Shown here: positions 1 to 7,774 of the stretch, one piece after another | Layout: every line of letters begins with the position of its first letter | How positions within the stretch are numbered: the first letter of the stretch is position 1 | Origin: Protula sp. h YS-2021 | Lineage: Eukaryota; Annelida; Polychaeta; Sabellida; Serpulidae | Reading direction: 5' to 3' | NCBI GenBank assembly: GCA_949752745.1 | Contig: OX457027.1 | Location: forward strand, 80,345,214 to 80,409,213 | Length of the DNA stretch: 64,000 nucleotides | The notes under the pieces: model-generated | Told to the model about the DNA's origin: nothing | The model's input: only the letters and a program-made list of their open reading frames with translations | Databases searched by the model: none | Made by a program: the position numbers and the translations under genes

Positions 1-1
1 T

Positions 2-163
2 GCTTTGGAGGAGGTGCTACAATTTCCAACTCAGATCACTGTAGTGAAGCCTGACGTAGTAATTACATTTATGTGGAACAACCGCATAGTAACACTGACT
101 CAACGATACTGCAAGTGTCAAGTGTGGTTGGAATATGAGGGACAACCCCATAACTGCTGCTGA
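2..163 (+). CDS. Open 3' end of an unidentified gene (partial, no start in window)
   Basis: One frame is open from the left edge for 53 codons and ends at TGA 161-163. The residues alternate hydrophobic and polar, as in beta strands, and end in a Cys-rich tail (CKC, then a terminal CC). I recognise no family, and it has no start here. The main reason to consider it coding is that a perfect histone-type stem-loop lies 19 bases after the stop. It is not a histone sequence. It lies outside the Polinton inverted repeat, so it belongs to the host or to another element. A chance open frame of this length is quite possible. Confidence 0.3.
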   Translation, partial: ALEEVLQFPTQITVVKPDVVITFMWNNRIVTLTQRYCKCQVWLEYEGQPHNCC

Positions 164-182
164 TATATACTAAAATATTTCG

Positions 183-198
183 GGCCCTTTTAAGGGCC
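183..198 (+). terminator. Histone-mRNA-type 3' stem-loop
   Basis: GGCCCTTTTAAGGGCC is a 6-bp stem with a 4-base loop. It fits the metazoan histone 3'-end consensus GGYYYTTYTNARRRCC at every position and is followed by ATCC rather than the usual ACCC. A purine-rich stretch (GAAATGAAGC) follows about 12 bases later, where a U7 snRNA-binding element would be. No histone gene is visible upstream in the window. It could be a real 3'-processing signal or a chance palindrome. Confidence 0.45.
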
Positions 199-230
199 AT
201 CCTATATTATGAAATGAAGCAAAACATGTC

Positions 231-255
231 TGTGTGTGTGTGTGTGAGAGAGAGA
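231..255. repeat. TG/GA dinucleotide microsatellite
   Basis: An uninterrupted run of TG units passes directly into GA units. It lies about 30 bp outside the left end of the Polinton. The rest of 199-284 shows no feature I recognise. Confidence 0.9.
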
Positions 256-284
256 ATACATTTTATCACATTTCAGGTCTAGTT

Positions 285-562
285 GGCGGATGAATACCAT
301 TTGGCGGATGAATACCATTTGGCAGACCAATTAACTTCACCATCAGTTAACTTCACCGCTAGATGTCTCTGCTGTATAACAGCTGTACAACTTCACAACT
401 GTAAGTGAGACATTCATATACACAAGTAAAATTCTGCTGAGTCAGCAATTTTAACATTTTGGAACAAGTTTGAAACAAGTTACACACCATATTTTGATTA
501 CATGGAAGTAGCATAAAAGCATGAATGAAACATGTCAACTAGTCAACTAGTGATACATTCTG
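285..562. repeat. Left terminal inverted repeat of the Polinton
   Basis: It matches the reverse complement of 14453-14693 with several substitutions and one indel of about 18 bp (extra bases here near 455-475). The outer 18 bp (285-302) are repeated directly at 303-320, and the right end has only one copy. It contains a perfect Maf/AP-1 palindrome and a weak TATA-like GCATAAAAG. The start codon of the right-end gene is also mirrored here (ATG at 532), but that frame stops after 16 codons, so it is inactive on this side. Confidence 0.92.
435..447. promoter_or_regulatory. Perfect T-MARE (Maf/AP-1) palindrome, left repeat
   Basis: TGCTGAGTCAGCA is the exact 13-bp TRE-type Maf recognition element, with an AP-1 core TGAGTCA. 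It sits in the left inverted repeat, about 140 bp upstream of the polymerase TATA box. A further half-site (TGCTGAG) lies at 561-567, about 20 bp upstream of that TATA box. Confidence 0.6.
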
Positions 563-587
563 CTGAGTTAACACACCATTGAAGTGG

Positions 588-596
588 TATAAAAGG
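588..596 (+). promoter_or_regulatory. TATA box of the DNA polymerase gene
   Basis: TATAAAAGG sits 59 bp before the polymerase ATG at 655. Transcription would be expected to start near 615-620, so the in-frame GTG at 601 would lie upstream of the mRNA 5' end. This supports ATG 655 as the start. Confidence 0.75.
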
Positions 597-654
597 AAGA
601 GTGAAACGTATATTTTACTTCATTTCAGTTCCAGCAGTTGAAGAAGCAACAACG

Positions 655-3600
655 ATGGCAACAGTCTACTGTCATGATTGTGATGTGACATTTCCATCTC
701 TGGAATTGTTCGTGACACACACATGCAAACCAGCTAGGATGAAACGTGCTCATGAAGAGCTTGTTGAGCAGATTGAAGCCAAGAGACGAAAGACCGTACA
801 AGATGGTGTTGACAGACCTGATCCAGTCCTCTGCTGTAAATGCGTCAAGATATTTTCATCTTTGGATGCATTTGAGACACATGCATGTGCTGAGATGGAA
901 AATGTGTCTCATGAAGAACAAAGAAAGAAAGAGACAGGACAAATAGGCAGAGGCAGAAGAGTGAGTCTTGGTGAAAACGCGCAGGAAAGACGGTTTGAGC
1001 CTGAAGATGGATCAGATTTGCTACTTGAAATGCGACAACAAGAGAACCGAATCAAGAGACATTTGCTAGAAACGTTAAACCGTGGTATGAAATGGTACAT
1101 TGTCGTGCATGCACGCTTCAAGAAAATGACACCAAATGTTGAAGGCGTGATGGTAGAACAAGTGGATAATGCCTTCATCAGTAGTCCAACGTATGCAGCA
1201 TACAATCCAACGGATATTGAGAAGGACTTGCCAGAAGCCTATAAAGAATTGTTTACCAGGTTTGATGAACATGAGCGACAAGGTTCTGGCTGGGTGTTGG
1301 ATAACATATTATTCATTGAAGTGCATACAGCTACGTCAGCGCCACTGGAAGCAAGCAGTTTTATCCCACTACCGAAGAAAGTACAGAGTACAAAGGCGGT
1401 GTTAAACATTCAGAATAAAGACAACAAGTGCTTCTTATGGTCTGTACTGGCTCACCTTCACCCTTCAACAAACAGTCCTTGCCGCGTGAGTCATTACACA
1501 CCATTTGAGAACGAATTGAAGGTGGAAGGCATGACATTTCCAACACCGATTACAGACATTCCAAAGTTTGAAAAGGAGAATGATGTGTCCATTAACGTGT
1601 TTGGATATGAACATGATGTCGTTGTTCCCATACAACTCAGCCGAAACACCAGCGCCAACAGCGCGAGAGAAATCAACTTGCTTTTGATTAGCAATGACAA
1701 GACAAGACATTACTGCCTCATCAAGAATTTCAGCAGACTGATGGCTTATCGATCAAAGTGCAAGAATGCAGCATTTTATTGTTTCAACTGTCTTCATGGG
1801 TTTATACGACAAGATCTTTTAGACAAGCATCGTGAAGTGTGTGGCAAGCATGGCGCACAACGTTTATCATTCCCCAAGGAACCTTTTATCAAGTTCAAGA
1901 ATGTAGCCAAACAACAGCGAGCGCCGTTTGTCATTTATGCGGACTTTGAATGTTTCACGCAAAAGCATGAAGGAGACAAGTATCAACATCATCGTCCAAA
2001 CAGCTTTGCCTATGTGGTTGTCAGCCAGTATGAGACACGTGCGCCAGTCCTGTATCGAGGCGATAATGCTGTGAAAGTCTTTTTAGACCATATGGTATAT
2101 GAACGTGATCGTATTGTGCATGGTCTACAGCAGAAAAAGAAAATGGTCATGACTCATGAAGATGAAGAGCATTATAAGAACGCCACAGATTGCTACATTT
2201 GTCATGAGCCTCTAGGAGCAGATCGTGTGAGAGATCATGACCATATCAATGGCAAATACCGCGGAGCTGCACATAGTCAATGCAATTTGCAATTTCGATT
2301 TCGAAAGGATAAGCAGGATGTTGAAGATTCTTTCATCATTCCTGTCTTTTTCCACAATTTACGAGGCTATGACAGCCATTTGATCATGGAAGAAATTGGA
2401 AAGTTCAAAAACGAAACCATTACAGTCATTCCCAACACCGTTGAGAAATATATTGCATTCACCATGAGCAATCTGAAATTTACAGACAGCTTTCAGTTCA
2501 TGAGTACTTCTCTACAGAAGCTTATATCCAACCTGGCGGCAGAAGGGAAAGACAACTTTTATCACATGACGTCACACATTCACGATAGTGACCAACAAGA
2601 GTTACTGTTGAGAAAGGGAGTGTACCCTTATGATTACGTGGATGAGCCATCCAAGTTTGCTGAAACACAACTGCCGTCCAAGGACAAGTTTTACAGTCTA
2701 CTCAGTGAAGAAGACATTAGCGATGAGGATTATGCGCATGCGCAGAAGGTGTGGGAGACATTCCACTGTACTACATTTGGCGAATACCATGACTTGTACC
2801 TGAAATCAGATGTGTTGCTGCTGGCTGACGTGTTTGAAAACTTTCGTCACGTATGTCTCAACACGTATGAATTGGATCCTGCTCACTACTATACAGCGCC
2901 AGGACTGTCGTGGGATGCCATGTTGAAAGCGACAAAGGTGAAATTGGAATTGATCAACGACATTGACATGTACCAAATGGTTGAACAAGGTTTACGTGGA
3001 GGAATATCTGTCATCACACACAAGTATGCGAAAGCAAATAACCCCTACGTACCAGATTACGATCCCACGAAACCAACCAACTACTTGACTTACCTGGATG
3101 CAAACAACTTGTATGGCTGGGCTATGTCGCAAAGCATGCCGGAAAGTGGATTTATGTGGGTGAGCGAGCCAGAATCCATTGACTTTATGGATGTGGATGA
3201 AGATGATGAGATTGGCTACATTTTAGAAGTGGATTTGGAATACCCATATTCAATCCATGATCATCATAATCACTATCCAGTGGCTCCAGAACGGAAATGT
3301 GTGAAAGTGGGAGAATTGTCAAAACATAGTCAGAAGCTACGGAAAGATCTAAACATGAAAGGCAAACCTAGTGAAAAGCTCATTCCCAACCTGTGTGACA
3401 AGAAGAAATATGTGCTTCATTATAGAAATTTACAGCAATATGTCTCACTGGGATTGAAAGTCACGAAGGTGCACCGTGCCATCATGTTTGCACAGAGCAA
3501 ATGGTTGGCAAAATACATCTCCTTGAACACGGAAAAGAGAAAGTTGGCCAAGAACCCGTTTGAGAAAGACTTCTTCAAATTGATGAACAACTCGGTGTTT

Positions 3601-4338
3601 GGCAAAACCATGGAAAATGTAAGAAAGCGCATGAATGTGGAACTTGTTCACCAGGAAAAGCGGTTCAAGAAACTTGTGGCCAAACCTTCCTTCCACAAAT
3701 TTAGAATTTTCAACGAAGATTTAACCGCGGTACATTTACGCAAAGTGGATCTGCTTCTGGATAAACCCATTCAAGTTGGGTTCACCATTCTCGACCTCAG
3801 CAAGGTGCTCATGTTCCACTTTCATTACAACTACATCATGACCAAGTATCCCAACGCCAAACTCTTGTTCAGCGACACCGACAGTCTATGTTATGACATA
3901 GAAACGGAAGATATATACAAAGACATGCAGGAAGATGCTGACTTGTTCGACACAAGTGACTATCCGCCAGATCATTTCCTACATTCCAACGTGAACAAGA
4001 AAGTGCTTGGGAAAATGAAAGATGAGACGGCGGGCATTCCCATTGAAGAGTTTGTTGGACTTCGGCCGAAAATGTATAGTATGATGTATGGTGGGAAAGA
4101 AAAACGTACGGCCAAAGGCATCACTCGCGCGTGTCAAAGACGGATGAAACATCAGCAGTATAGAGACAGTTTGTTCAACCAAACGCAAACGATGACTACA
4201 GGGCACATCATTCGAAGTCATAACCACCAGATCTTCTCGGAGAAGTTGAGGAAAGTGGCTCTCTCTCCCTTTGATGACAAGCGATATGTGATGAGTGATG
4301 GCTATTCCACTTTGGCGCATGGGCATTACAGTATATAA
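655..4338 (+). CDS. POLB: Protein-primed family B DNA polymerase (Polinton pPolB)
   Basis: Replicative polymerase of the element, 1227 aa, with a 3'-5' exonuclease and a palm domain. Two C2H2-like fingers lie at about 5-24 and 60-78. A block typical of Polinton polymerases (LNIQNKDNKCFLWSVLAHLHP-like) is at 250-270. A third Cys/His finger is at 376-396. Exo I is D430/E432. A CxxC...DHDH...HxxC zinc element like those of endonuclease VII/HNH proteins interrupts the exonuclease at 513-543. Exo II (HNLRGYD) is at 567-573 and Exo III (YLKSD) at 715-719. Palm motif A has D815 (DANNLYG), motif B is KLMNNSVFG at 975-983, and motif C is DTD at 1074-1076. All catalytic acids are present. I chose ATG 655 because its context is good (AACGATGG) and it lies downstream of the TATA box; an in-frame GTG at 601 would add 18 residues. 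Confidence 0.97.
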   Translation: MATVYCHDCDVTFPSLELFVTHTCKPARMKRAHEELVEQIEAKRRKTVQDGVDRPDPVLCCKCVKIFSSLDAFETHACAEMENVSHEEQRKKETGQIGRGRRVSLGENAQERRFEPEDGSDLLLEMRQQENRIKRHLLETLNRGMKWYIVVHARFKKMTPNVEGVMVEQVDNAFISSPTYAAYNPTDIEKDLPEAYKELFTRFDEHERQGSGWVLDNILFIEVHTATSAPLEASSFIPLPKKVQSTKAVLNIQNKDNKCFLWSVLAHLHPSTNSPCRVSHYTPFENELKVEGMTFPTPITDIPKFEKENDVSINVFGYEHDVVVPIQLSRNTSANSAREINLLLISNDKTRHYCLIKNFSRLMAYRSKCKNAAFYCFNCLHGFIRQDLLDKHREVCGKHGAQRLSFPKEPFIKFKNVAKQQRAPFVIYADFECFTQKHEGDKYQHHRPNSFAYVVVSQYETRAPVLYRGDNAVKVFLDHMVYERDRIVHGLQQKKKMVMTHEDEEHYKNATDCYICHEPLGADRVRDHDHINGKYRGAAHSQCNLQFRFRKDKQDVEDSFIIPVFFHNLRGYDSHLIMEEIGKFKNETITVIPNTVEKYIAFTMSNLKFTDSFQFMSTSLQKLISNLAAEGKDNFYHMTSHIHDSDQQELLLRKGVYPYDYVDEPSKFAETQLPSKDKFYSLLSEEDISDEDYAHAQKVWETFHCTTFGEYHDLYLKSDVLLLADVFENFRHVCLNTYELDPAHYYTAPGLSWDAMLKATKVKLELINDIDMYQMVEQGLRGGISVITHKYAKANNPYVPDYDPTKPTNYLTYLDANNLYGWAMSQSMPESGFMWVSEPESIDFMDVDEDDEIGYILEVDLEYPYSIHDHHNHYPVAPERKCVKVGELSKHSQKLRKDLNMKGKPSEKLIPNLCDKKKYVLHYRNLQQYVSLGLKVTKVHRAIMFAQSKWLAKYISLNTEKRKLAKNPFEKDFFKLMNNSVFGKTMENVRKRMNVELVHQEKRFKKLVAKPSFHKFRIFNEDLTAVHLRKVDLLLDKPIQVGFTILDLSKVLMFHFHYNYIMTKYPNAKLLFSDTDSLCYDIETEDIYKDMQEDADLFDTSDYPPDHFLHSNVNKKVLGKMKDETAGIPIEEFVGLRPKMYSMMYGGKEKRTAKGITRACQRRMKHQQYRDSLFNQTQTMTTGHIIRSHNHQIFSEKLRKVALSPFDDKRYVMSDGYSTLAHGHYSI

Positions 4339-4340
4339 GG
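4332..4340 (+). promoter_or_regulatory. TATA box overlapping the polymerase stop codon
   Basis: TATATAAGG includes the polymerase TAA (4336-4338). It is 54-62 bp upstream of the next ATG (4394), a normal distance for a TATA box plus a short leader. The same stop/TATA overlap occurs at 13970-13978 on the other strand. Confidence 0.6.
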
Positions 4341-4393
4341 GGGAGACACTTCAACTTGAGAGTTAGTTGTGGTGTGAACACTGAAGCGTCAAC

Positions 4394-4741
4394 ATGAAAA
4401 GATCTGCACCAACGGATATGGATACTCTAGCAGATACGGTCAAAGACATGAAAGTGAAACATCCTGATACTACCATTAAGAAATTAAAAGTGGAGACGAC
4501 GGTACCAACACCACAGTCGTGGGATGGAATGCTTTCTCTAGGCAATGGAAAGTATATCAAGATTATGAAACAAAGTAATGAAGGTGTGGTAAACATTCGC
4601 AAATACCTCAGAGATGAGGGGACTGGAAAAAACCGTCCAACGAAAAAGGGTATCTTGCTGACAATACCTGAATGGAAAATGATGAAGAAGCAGGTGAAAG
4701 AAGTGGATAAAAGGCTTCGCAGACAAGACGACAAGTCATAA
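4394..4741 (+). CDS. PC4 (transcriptional coactivator p15)-like ssDNA-binding protein
   Basis: A 115-aa protein with a basic/acidic N-terminus (residues 1-45) and a C-terminal PC4-type fold (about 46-105). The PC4 signature is visible: an aromatic beta strand (GNGKYIKI), a second strand with VVNIRKYLRDE, a basic turn (NRPTKKGILLT) and an ending EW followed by an amphipathic helix. PC4 proteins bind single-stranded or melted DNA and act in transcription and replication. A role with the adjacent polymerase, or as a transcription factor, is inferred. It has its own TATA box over the polymerase stop. The stop is 13 bp before the next ATG. Confidence 0.8.
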   Translation: MKRSAPTDMDTLADTVKDMKVKHPDTTIKKLKVETTVPTPQSWDGMLSLGNGKYIKIMKQSNEGVVNIRKYLRDEGTGKNRPTKKGILLTIPEWKMMKKQVKEVDKRLRRQDDKS

Positions 4742-4754
4742 CAAGGTAACAATC

Positions 4755-5126
4755 ATGAATGCACTCATGCTGAACGGTGGTGTTTACCTTACTGTCAATG
4801 AGAGGAATGAAGTGATACTAGATTCTAAGACAAGTTATCATCTGTTTAAACCTGAAGTGTGGAAAGACTTTAAAAACATACCACTTGAACCTGGGTTTAA
4901 ACGTAGACTTGAAAATAAAGTGGAAGTGACAGTGGCTGAATATGATTCTAACATACGTGTAGAAATCTGTAGAAATCTTTTACAGGATTATCCAAAGGAT
5001 TATAAGGGAGTTGTACCAGATACACCATATACAGATTTGATCCTCTTTGATATCAAGAACTGGCGCGCAGTCTTACGATTCCTAGAAGTGATACAACATC
5101 CACTCTTCACCATCTTGCGAGCATAA
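4755..5126 (+). CDS. Small protein, possibly a diverged PC4-like paralogue
   Basis: 123 aa. Residues about 50-115 repeat the layout of the upstream PC4-like protein: a strand (VEVTVAEYDS), a strand with I-R-V-E-I, a variable loop, then LILFDIKNWRAVLRFLE, where a hydrophobic strand is followed by a W-containing helix as in PC4. The basic DNA-binding turn is not conserved, so DNA binding may be lost. No other family is recognised. No separate promoter is visible in the 13-bp gap, so it may share the preceding transcript. A run of 12 A follows its stop codon directly. Confidence 0.6.
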   Translation: MNALMLNGGVYLTVNERNEVILDSKTSYHLFKPEVWKDFKNIPLEPGFKRRLENKVEVTVAEYDSNIRVEICRNLLQDYPKDYKGVVPDTPYTDLILFDIKNWRAVLRFLEVIQHPLFTILRA

Positions 5127-5186
5127 AAAAAAAAACGTCTTTGCAGACAAGGAGACAGCTCATAGTTCATCTGACTGTTGAACGAG

Positions 5187-5528
5187 ATGGAAGACTTTTT
5201 AACGGAATATAAACCAATTACGCATGGGTTCTCATATCTGAGAAACGAATATGATGACATTGTGCTAAGACATTTTGGACAGTATCTCGTCCTATCACTT
5301 GATGACCAATCCGTGTTGAAAGACCATCTAGAGAAGTTCAGGATACCTGGCTTTCTCCTGGCAGTCTCAAATGAATTAGAAGTGCGTGTGACTGAGAACT
5401 GCTTAGACGTGTTTATACAATTTCGCCAATATGACGAGCTTACAGAAAACTATGACTACATCACCCTCAACACAGTGGAATGGAACGCGTTGTTACAAGC
5501 ATTGGATTGGAAAGAACCTAACGCTTGA
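5187..5528 (+). CDS. Small protein, possibly a diverged PC4-like paralogue
   Basis: 113 aa from ATG 5187; an in-frame TTG at 5178 is less likely. The C-terminal half (about 68-112) reads as two beta strands (LEVRVTENC, LDVFIQFRQYDE), a third strand ending ITLN and the helix VEWNALLQALD. That is the PC4 pattern again, and it is close to the second half of the protein at 13246-13893 (INMNDGEWETLLQEMD). The function is unknown. A CTTTGCAG splice-acceptor-like site lies upstream at about 5137-5144. The last gene before the 3' repeats; it may have lost its tail to a frameshift (see the next entry). Confidence 0.6.
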   Translation: MEDFLTEYKPITHGFSYLRNEYDDIVLRHFGQYLVLSLDDQSVLKDHLEKFRIPGFLLAVSNELEVRVTENCLDVFIQFRQYDELTENYDYITLNTVEWNALLQALDWKEPNA

Positions 5529-5682
5529 ATTCAAAGAAACAGAAATATGGCTTACACGAGGCATCAAATCCATTGAGCTGACACAACCTATGCGTGTGAT
5601 GGACATTGACTTAGAAGAAGGATATGAACTGAAACTGTCTGAACATGTAACTGTAAATAGTGTAAATAGAATTTGTAGTTAA
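5529..5682 (+). pseudogene. Coding relic after the third PC4-like gene
   Basis: Just after the stop at 5526-5528, a different frame stays open to TAA at 5680. Its composition is protein-like and acidic (DIDLEEGYELKLSEHVTV) before it runs into the TGTAAATAG minisatellite. It has no ATG with a good upstream signal; the internal ATGs are at 5590 and 5599. It is either the frameshifted tail of the preceding gene or the start of a lost further copy. I cannot decide from sequence alone. Confidence 0.35.
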
Positions 5683-5828
5683 GAATTTGTAAATAGTGTA
5701 AATAGCGTTTGTAGTTAAGAGTTTGTAAATAGTGTTTGTAAACTTTGTAAATAGTGTTTGTAAACTTTGTAAATAGTGTTTGTAAACTTTGTAAATAGTG
5801 TTTGTAGTTAAGAATTTGTAAATAGAAC
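5650..5828. repeat. Minisatellite built on TTTGTAAATAGTG
   Basis: TGTAAATAG is repeated many times, interspersed with TTTGTAGTTAAGA. The central part is a clean 22-bp period (CTTTGTAAATAGTGTTTGTAAA). It makes up the 3' untranslated part of the rightward genes. Open frames on the other strand here are low-complexity translations of the repeat, not genes. Confidence 0.9.
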
Positions 5829-5830
5829 AC

Positions 5831-5836
5831 AATAAA
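5831..5836 (+). terminator. Poly(A) signal for the rightward genes
   Basis: AATAAA is followed within 30 bp by a GT/T-rich tract (GTTGTTTGAAACTTGATTTG). I noticed no other convincing signal between the polymerase stop and here, so the + strand genes probably share this 3' end. Confidence 0.6.
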
Positions 5837-5864
5837 CAAGACAGTTGTTTGAAACTTGATTTGT

Positions 5865-5870
5865 TTTATT
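5865..5870 (-). terminator. Poly(A) signal for the leftward genes
   Basis: TTTATT on the + strand is AATAAA on the minus strand, about 95 bp after the protease stop. It is only 29 bp from the opposing signal at 5831, so the two transcript sets probably overlap at their 3' ends. Confidence 0.55.
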
Positions 5871-5961
5871 TAACAACAACAACAACTTAACTAATATAAC
5901 AACAACAACAACTTAACTAATATAACAACAACAACTTAACTAATATAACAACAACAACAAC
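5871..5961. repeat. AAC-rich tandem repeat between protease stop and poly(A) site
   Basis: About three copies of a 24-27 bp unit: an AAC microsatellite followed by CTTAACTAATAT. The same CTTAACTAA word recurs twice near 11782-11811, at the other end of the late block. Confidence 0.85.
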
Positions 5962-5962
5962 A

Positions 5963-6400
5963 TTAATAAAACAATGGTTTATAATGTCTATATACAAAAT
6001 CCTTTACAATAAAATCACCATCCTTTCTTTTTAATATATTCACAATATCAAACATACTCTGACCTCGAGCTCTATGCAATATATAATAGACACAATAAAA
6101 ACCACATGACGATGATATTGGCGTTTGTAATGAGATAGAATTATACATATAGTCATTTCTTAAAAACATGTCTAAACGATCATCGAGAGGGAACAGTCCA
6201 TAAGAGTCAAAATATTCCACAGGGTCTTTATCATAATACACTGCCACCCAATGTTCTCCTGGTTCATCTTGATCGTCTGTGTTGATCACATAGGCGCCGC
6301 GTTGTAAAGACGGTAACTGATCCATGGCAAACACGCCTTGAAACAAGTCTTTGGTCATGACATCATGACTCAATATGGCATCAATCTGCTTCGTGTTCAT
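5963..6400 (-). CDS. PRO: Adenain-like cysteine protease (Polinton maturation protease)
   Basis: 145 aa, compact like other Polinton proteases of the C5/Ulp1 fold. The catalytic set is visible: H50 in EHWVAV, D65 in FDSYG, Q92 about 7 residues before the nucleophile, and C99 in SSSCGFYC. In adenoviruses this enzyme cleaves capsid and core precursors inside the virion; the likely substrates here are the small basic proteins at 7775-8116 and 9643-9969. It is the last gene of the leftward block. Its ATG overlaps the hexon stop by 4 bp (ATGA). Confidence 0.93.
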   Translation of the reverse strand: MNTKQIDAILSHDVMTKDLFQGVFAMDQLPSLQRGAYVINTDDQDEPGEHWVAVYYDKDPVEYFDSYGLFPLDDRLDMFLRNDYMYNSISLQTPISSSCGFYCVYYILHRARGQSMFDIVNILKRKDGDFIVKDFVYRHYKPLFY

Positions 6401-7770
6401 GACTGGTAGTCGAATTGGATGCTGCGATTGGCACTGATCTCAATAATGTTGTCAAATTCAGCATAGACAATGACATTGATTGTAGGTTGCAAAGCCCTAG
6501 CAAAGTTCATTTCTAGCCGCAAATTCCCATGCTTGATCAGGGGGAAATGATCATCACCATCATAATCCGGTGTTAAGTCAAACGAAAATAAAGCATAACC
6601 TCTAGGCCAATCTTCCCGTTTTATAATGGAACTTTTCTCACCATTCAACCGATCAAACGATTTGTAAAGCGTTTCAAAAGCGTTCAGGTATTTGTTCTGT
6701 GTAATGTCAAGCTTGAGAGGTTTGGATAGAACTGGTTCACCATCCGTGTACAGTTGCATATAGTCCAGATTAAAATGATCAAAATTGTATGGATTCCTCA
6801 ATACTGATCCACCAAAAGCTTCATTATGAACCAGACCAATGACAATACGATTTGGTAATTGACCCAAAAAGATGTTATCTTTCACAAAAGACTGAAATCC
6901 TGCTGGAATGGCCAAGACTTTACATTCTTTTCTAGTGATGATGATCTTGGCAGGACTTTTCATCAATGCATCTGCATGTCCTAACTGAATACCTGGACTC
7001 ACCCTCACTTTGCGAATGGTTAAAAATGCCTCTTTCACTTCTACCTTATAGGTATTATTTACAGCCATCAATACATAGTCATCTTTTTGTCTATGGAAAC
7101 GCAATTTCAAACTGATGCCATTCGGAAGATAACGATCCTGCTCAAACAAATCTATCCTTAAACCACCTGTCAGCATAACATCACGGCTAAGACGTGTATG
7201 CAAATAACGATTATGTAAACCATTGTTTCCTTGCTCAGCCAAGTCGCCACCCTCAACATTGACATGAAATCCTGGTACATATTGTTCATGATTAGGTCTT
7301 TTCACCTCATGACTATTCATCGACCCAGCAGTATCCTTGTACATGAGACGCATAGAGCGCTCAGAATGCAGACTTTCTTCCGAATCATGGATGAGATGAG
7401 AGATAATGCTGGTATAACCATGAGTATTGTTGCTATGCGAAACCAAACGATCATTCAGAAACAATTCAATATTAGACCATAGCCCATTAAACACATCATT
7501 GATGCAAGAGACATTATCATCTGCGCCACACGCTGTTCCATCGGCCTTTAGAATGCGACATACAATATGAAGTTTGCTGTTCTTTAAATCCAGATATTCT
7601 TCTGTACTCGCAGGAATGTAGAATTCTATTGGAGCGCCTTCTCTAATGCTTGTAAGTGGTTGATAGTCAACATTATAACTTTTCTCTACAGCAGTTTGCG
7701 TTGGTGGTACGTGAAACCATTCCAATGGAGAAAGACTACATTCACACGAATGATTATGAATGAGAGACAT
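6397..7770 (-). CDS. MCP: Major capsid protein (hexon-like, double jelly-roll)
   Basis: 457 aa. It begins MSLIHNHSCEC and continues with a PPTQTAVEK block, which is typical of the Polinton major capsid family found in many invertebrate genomes (the F54H12.2-like proteins of annotation pipelines). The strand-rich blocks IEFYIPASTEEYLDL (about 48-62) and GLWSNIELFLNDRLVS (about 95-110) and the C-terminal NVIVYAEFDNIIEI (about 433-446) match the family layout. In Polintons this is predicted to form the double jelly-roll capsomer. The length is normal for the invertebrate family. It starts 4 bp after the stop of the pVI/pX-like gene and overlaps the protease by 4 bp. Confidence 0.9.
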   Translation of the reverse strand: MSLIHNHSCECSLSPLEWFHVPPTQTAVEKSYNVDYQPLTSIREGAPIEFYIPASTEEYLDLKNSKLHIVCRILKADGTACGADDNVSCINDVFNGLWSNIELFLNDRLVSHSNNTHGYTSIISHLIHDSEESLHSERSMRLMYKDTAGSMNSHEVKRPNHEQYVPGFHVNVEGGDLAEQGNNGLHNRYLHTRLSRDVMLTGGLRIDLFEQDRYLPNGISLKLRFHRQKDDYVLMAVNNTYKVEVKEAFLTIRKVRVSPGIQLGHADALMKSPAKIIITRKECKVLAIPAGFQSFVKDNIFLGQLPNRIVIGLVHNEAFGGSVLRNPYNFDHFNLDYMQLYTDGEPVLSKPLKLDITQNKYLNAFETLYKSFDRLNGEKSSIIKREDWPRGYALFSFDLTPDYDGDDHFPLIKHGNLRLEMNFARALQPTINVIVYAEFDNIIEISANRSIQFDYQS

Positions 7771-7774
7771 GATT

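Noticed and set aside
1..284. Host histone gene at the left edge
   Set aside because: The stem-loop fits, but the open frame before it has no histone sequence.
601..654. Polymerase start at GTG 601
   Set aside because: It lies only 5-13 bp after the TATA box, upstream of the likely mRNA start; ATG 655 has a good context.
5588..5839. Tyr/Lys-rich minus-strand frames over the TGTAAATAG minisatellite
   Set aside because: Low-complexity translation of a tandem repeat in the 3' untranslated zone.
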